Under the pieces are notes generated by a model, which worked only from the letters and a program-made list of their open reading frames with translations, did not search any database and had not been told where the DNA came from. The position numbers were made by a program, and so were the translations under genes. DNA of 64,000 bases from Oscarella lobularis (taxonomy: Eukaryota > Porifera > Homoscleromorpha > Homosclerophorida > Oscarellidae): the NCBI RefSeq assembly GCF_947507565.1, contig NC_089176.1:3596001-3660000 (forward strand). Direction: 5' to 3'. Of this stretch, positions 62,571 through 64,000 are shown in pieces. The number at the start of each line of letters is the position of its first letter. Within the stretch, counting starts at the first letter, position 1.

Positions 62571-64000
62571 ATGGAAACCGAGTCGCCACGCTTGCGAACG
62601 CGGGTTCCGTCGAAAACTCGAGGCAAAGGCCGTCAAATCGACGCTACGGACAGTAAGAAACAAGCGAACGCGACCCTCGCTACGGCAAACGACGTTGCCT
62701 AATAAAACAAAGAAGACAGACTTAGTTTGGGACACCGAAATCGCCATAACAAAACGCGCGCTTCCGTTTCTCGTTGCAGGCGTGTTACTCGTGCGTCCTA
62801 TGCCGCCGGACGATGTCATCGACGACCTATTCGAACGCTTTCTGGTGAGAGCAAGAGAAGGGGAGTGTCGTTACCGTGGCATTTGGCGTCTGCGTAGGAG
62901 AAAATGAATCTGTCGCCGGAGAAGTGTGCCGAGGTGCAGAGTCGCTCGCGCGACGACAAGTGGAAGTTGCTCTGCGCGAAAGTGAGTGAAAAAATTCCGA
63001 CCCGGAAGCCTCGACTTCAGTCTCGCGCCACTCCCCGCCCCTCTTACCCATAATGTACCAGGACGACATGAAGAGCCCGTTCTCGGTCGACTACTACATC
63101 GGGCAGCTGAATCGACACATGAGCGCGCCCGTACGATCGCGTCGACCCAAGCGAAAGCATTTGAAAAGACTCAGTCCCATCGGCGATCTCCTCAAGTCGC
63201 TCGAAGTCGACTTGAGAACGAGTCCGAATAACGAGTAAGACGATAACGATAGAGAGAGCGCTATAGAACCTCGCGATTTCAAGTTGGCTCATGCGATTTA
63301 TCGATCAACCCAACTCGGGCGCTCTTCTTCTCGTCGAATTCCTACGCTACATTCAATCGGACGACGTCGAACGACCGAAAAAGAAAAAATACGACGTACT
63401 CTTGAAGGACGGCGTCGACGAGCATCGATGCGTTCTGTGCGTTCGCGCGCTGATGAGCCATCGCGTAAGCGCGCGTCCCCCATTGGGCGCTCCACTTCCA
63501 AAAAACTAGATTTTCTACTTTTTAGTACGGTTTTATCGCCGTTTTGGGCTACGACGACAGTCTGAGCGTGCTCGTGATGAGTCTACGTTCAAATAGTCGA
63601 AAAACGCGATCGATTATATATAAGGCAAGAGAGAGAGAGAGAGAGCGTTTTGAAGATATTTTCTTTTTGATTTTTTGGCGGGTTTAGTTGTTCACCACTG
63701 CTCTACTGACGCCGGGCGGTCACAAGAAGGTCGTCAAGGCGCTCGACGCTTTTCGCGTCGAGACGGACGAATCGGTTCGCTTTGAGACGATAGTGCATCA
63801 GATAACGGAGGAGCCGCTGGATCCGGGTTTCCAGGTACTGTCCTCGTTGCGACGTTATGATGAGGTTAATGACGTCATAGAGAGGATTTTTATTTTTTAG
63901 ACGTCCGTTTTGGTGTTTTTGAATACGCTCGTTCATTCGACGTCGCGCATGAACGATCGCATATTCTTTCAGCAAGAGATCTTGAGAGCCGGCTTCGATC
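62571..64000 (+). CDS. Diaphanous-related formin, DAAM-like (5' part)
   Basis: Actin-nucleating formin; only the N-terminal GTPase-binding and armadillo regions are in the window. Exon 1 (METESPRLRTRVPSKTRGKG, 62571-62652) joins in phase to SVLLVRPMPPDDVIDDLFER, then EKMNLSPEKCAEVQSRSRDD and KWKLLCAK. Next come DDMKSPFSVDYYIGQLNRHM, GDLLKSLEVDLRTSPNNEFV, MRFIDQPNSGALLLVEFLRY, HRCVLCVRALMSH, LLTPGGHKKVVKALDAF and TSVLVFLNTLVHSTSRMNDR. The PMPP...LF...KKW and PGGHKKV wording is closest to DAAM; FMNL is the alternative. The FH1/FH2 domains lie beyond the right edge. Confidence 0.85.

Noticed and set aside
63628..63650. GA dinucleotide run in a formin intron
   Set aside because: Ordinary microsatellite.

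Overview
This window is nuclear DNA of an early-branching animal, most probably a sponge with a compact genome; a homoscleromorph such as Oscarella or Corticium would fit, but that is inference. Genes lie close together on both strands. They are cut by many introns, mostly about 45-100 bases, with GT-AG borders and occasionally GC-AG. Animal-type genes are present: myosin II, receptor tyrosine kinases, Frizzled-class receptors, PICK1, parkin, a DAAM-like formin and a CARD protein. There are no bacterial operons, tRNAs or rRNAs.

Layout. 1-4.0 kb: 5' half of a class II myosin heavy chain (-). 4.3-5.3 kb: a Canopy3/4-like ER protein ending in KDEL (+). 5.4-11.5 kb: mitochondrial RNA polymerase (-). 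12.2-18.5 kb: a receptor with two tandem tyrosine kinase domains (-). 18.7-19.8 kb: an NRDP1/TRAF-like RING protein (-). 20-21 kb: small cysteine-rich reading frames. 21.7-24.0 kb: a four-pass pannexin/LRRC8-like channel (+), with a perfect 54-bp palindrome just upstream. 24.1-26.0 kb: an unrecognised gene and a single-CARD protein (-). 26.1-30.0 kb: PICK1 and TMEM104 (+). 30.1-34.4 kb: two tandem Frizzled-like receptors (-). 34.8-39.0 kb: a macro-RING protein and a GH27 alpha-galactosidase (-).

40.1-46.0 kb is a duplicated and decaying block. Its inferred ancestral unit is an NNMT/PNMT-type methyltransferase, a secreted JmjC protein and a small Uma2-like (PD-(D/E)XK-like) protein. Copy 1 kept the methyltransferase and the Uma2-like gene. 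Copy 2 kept JmjC, has a frameshifted Uma2-like gene, and keeps only a methyltransferase fragment split by a 657-bp inverted-repeat element rich in GTCCGGCCGGAC.

46.0-47.8 kb: a parkin homologue that seems to lack the catalytic RING2 (+). 49.0-50.8 kb: a ubiquitin-like/armadillo-like protein (+). 50.9-51.7 kb: a second methyltransferase (-). 52.1-53.9 kb: a POGLUT2/3-type O-glucosyltransferase ending in KDEL (-). 54.0-56.8 kb: the second pannexin/LRRC8-like channel (+). 57.0-61.1 kb: a Venus-flytrap class C-like seven-pass receptor joined in frame to a TAM-like tyrosine kinase (+). 61.3-61.8 kb: CEP20/FOPNL (-). 62.0-62.4 kb: RPL38 (+). 62.6-64.0 kb: a DAAM-like formin running off the right edge (+).

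The genes are mostly unrelated neighbours. Two themes recur: cell-surface signalling with unusual domain combinations (7TM-kinase fusion, double-kinase receptor, Frizzled-like pair, pannexin-like channels) and ubiquitin-related proteins (RING/TRAF-like, macro-RING, parkin-like). All exon joins were read by eye from splice borders and reading phase; no alignment program was run.
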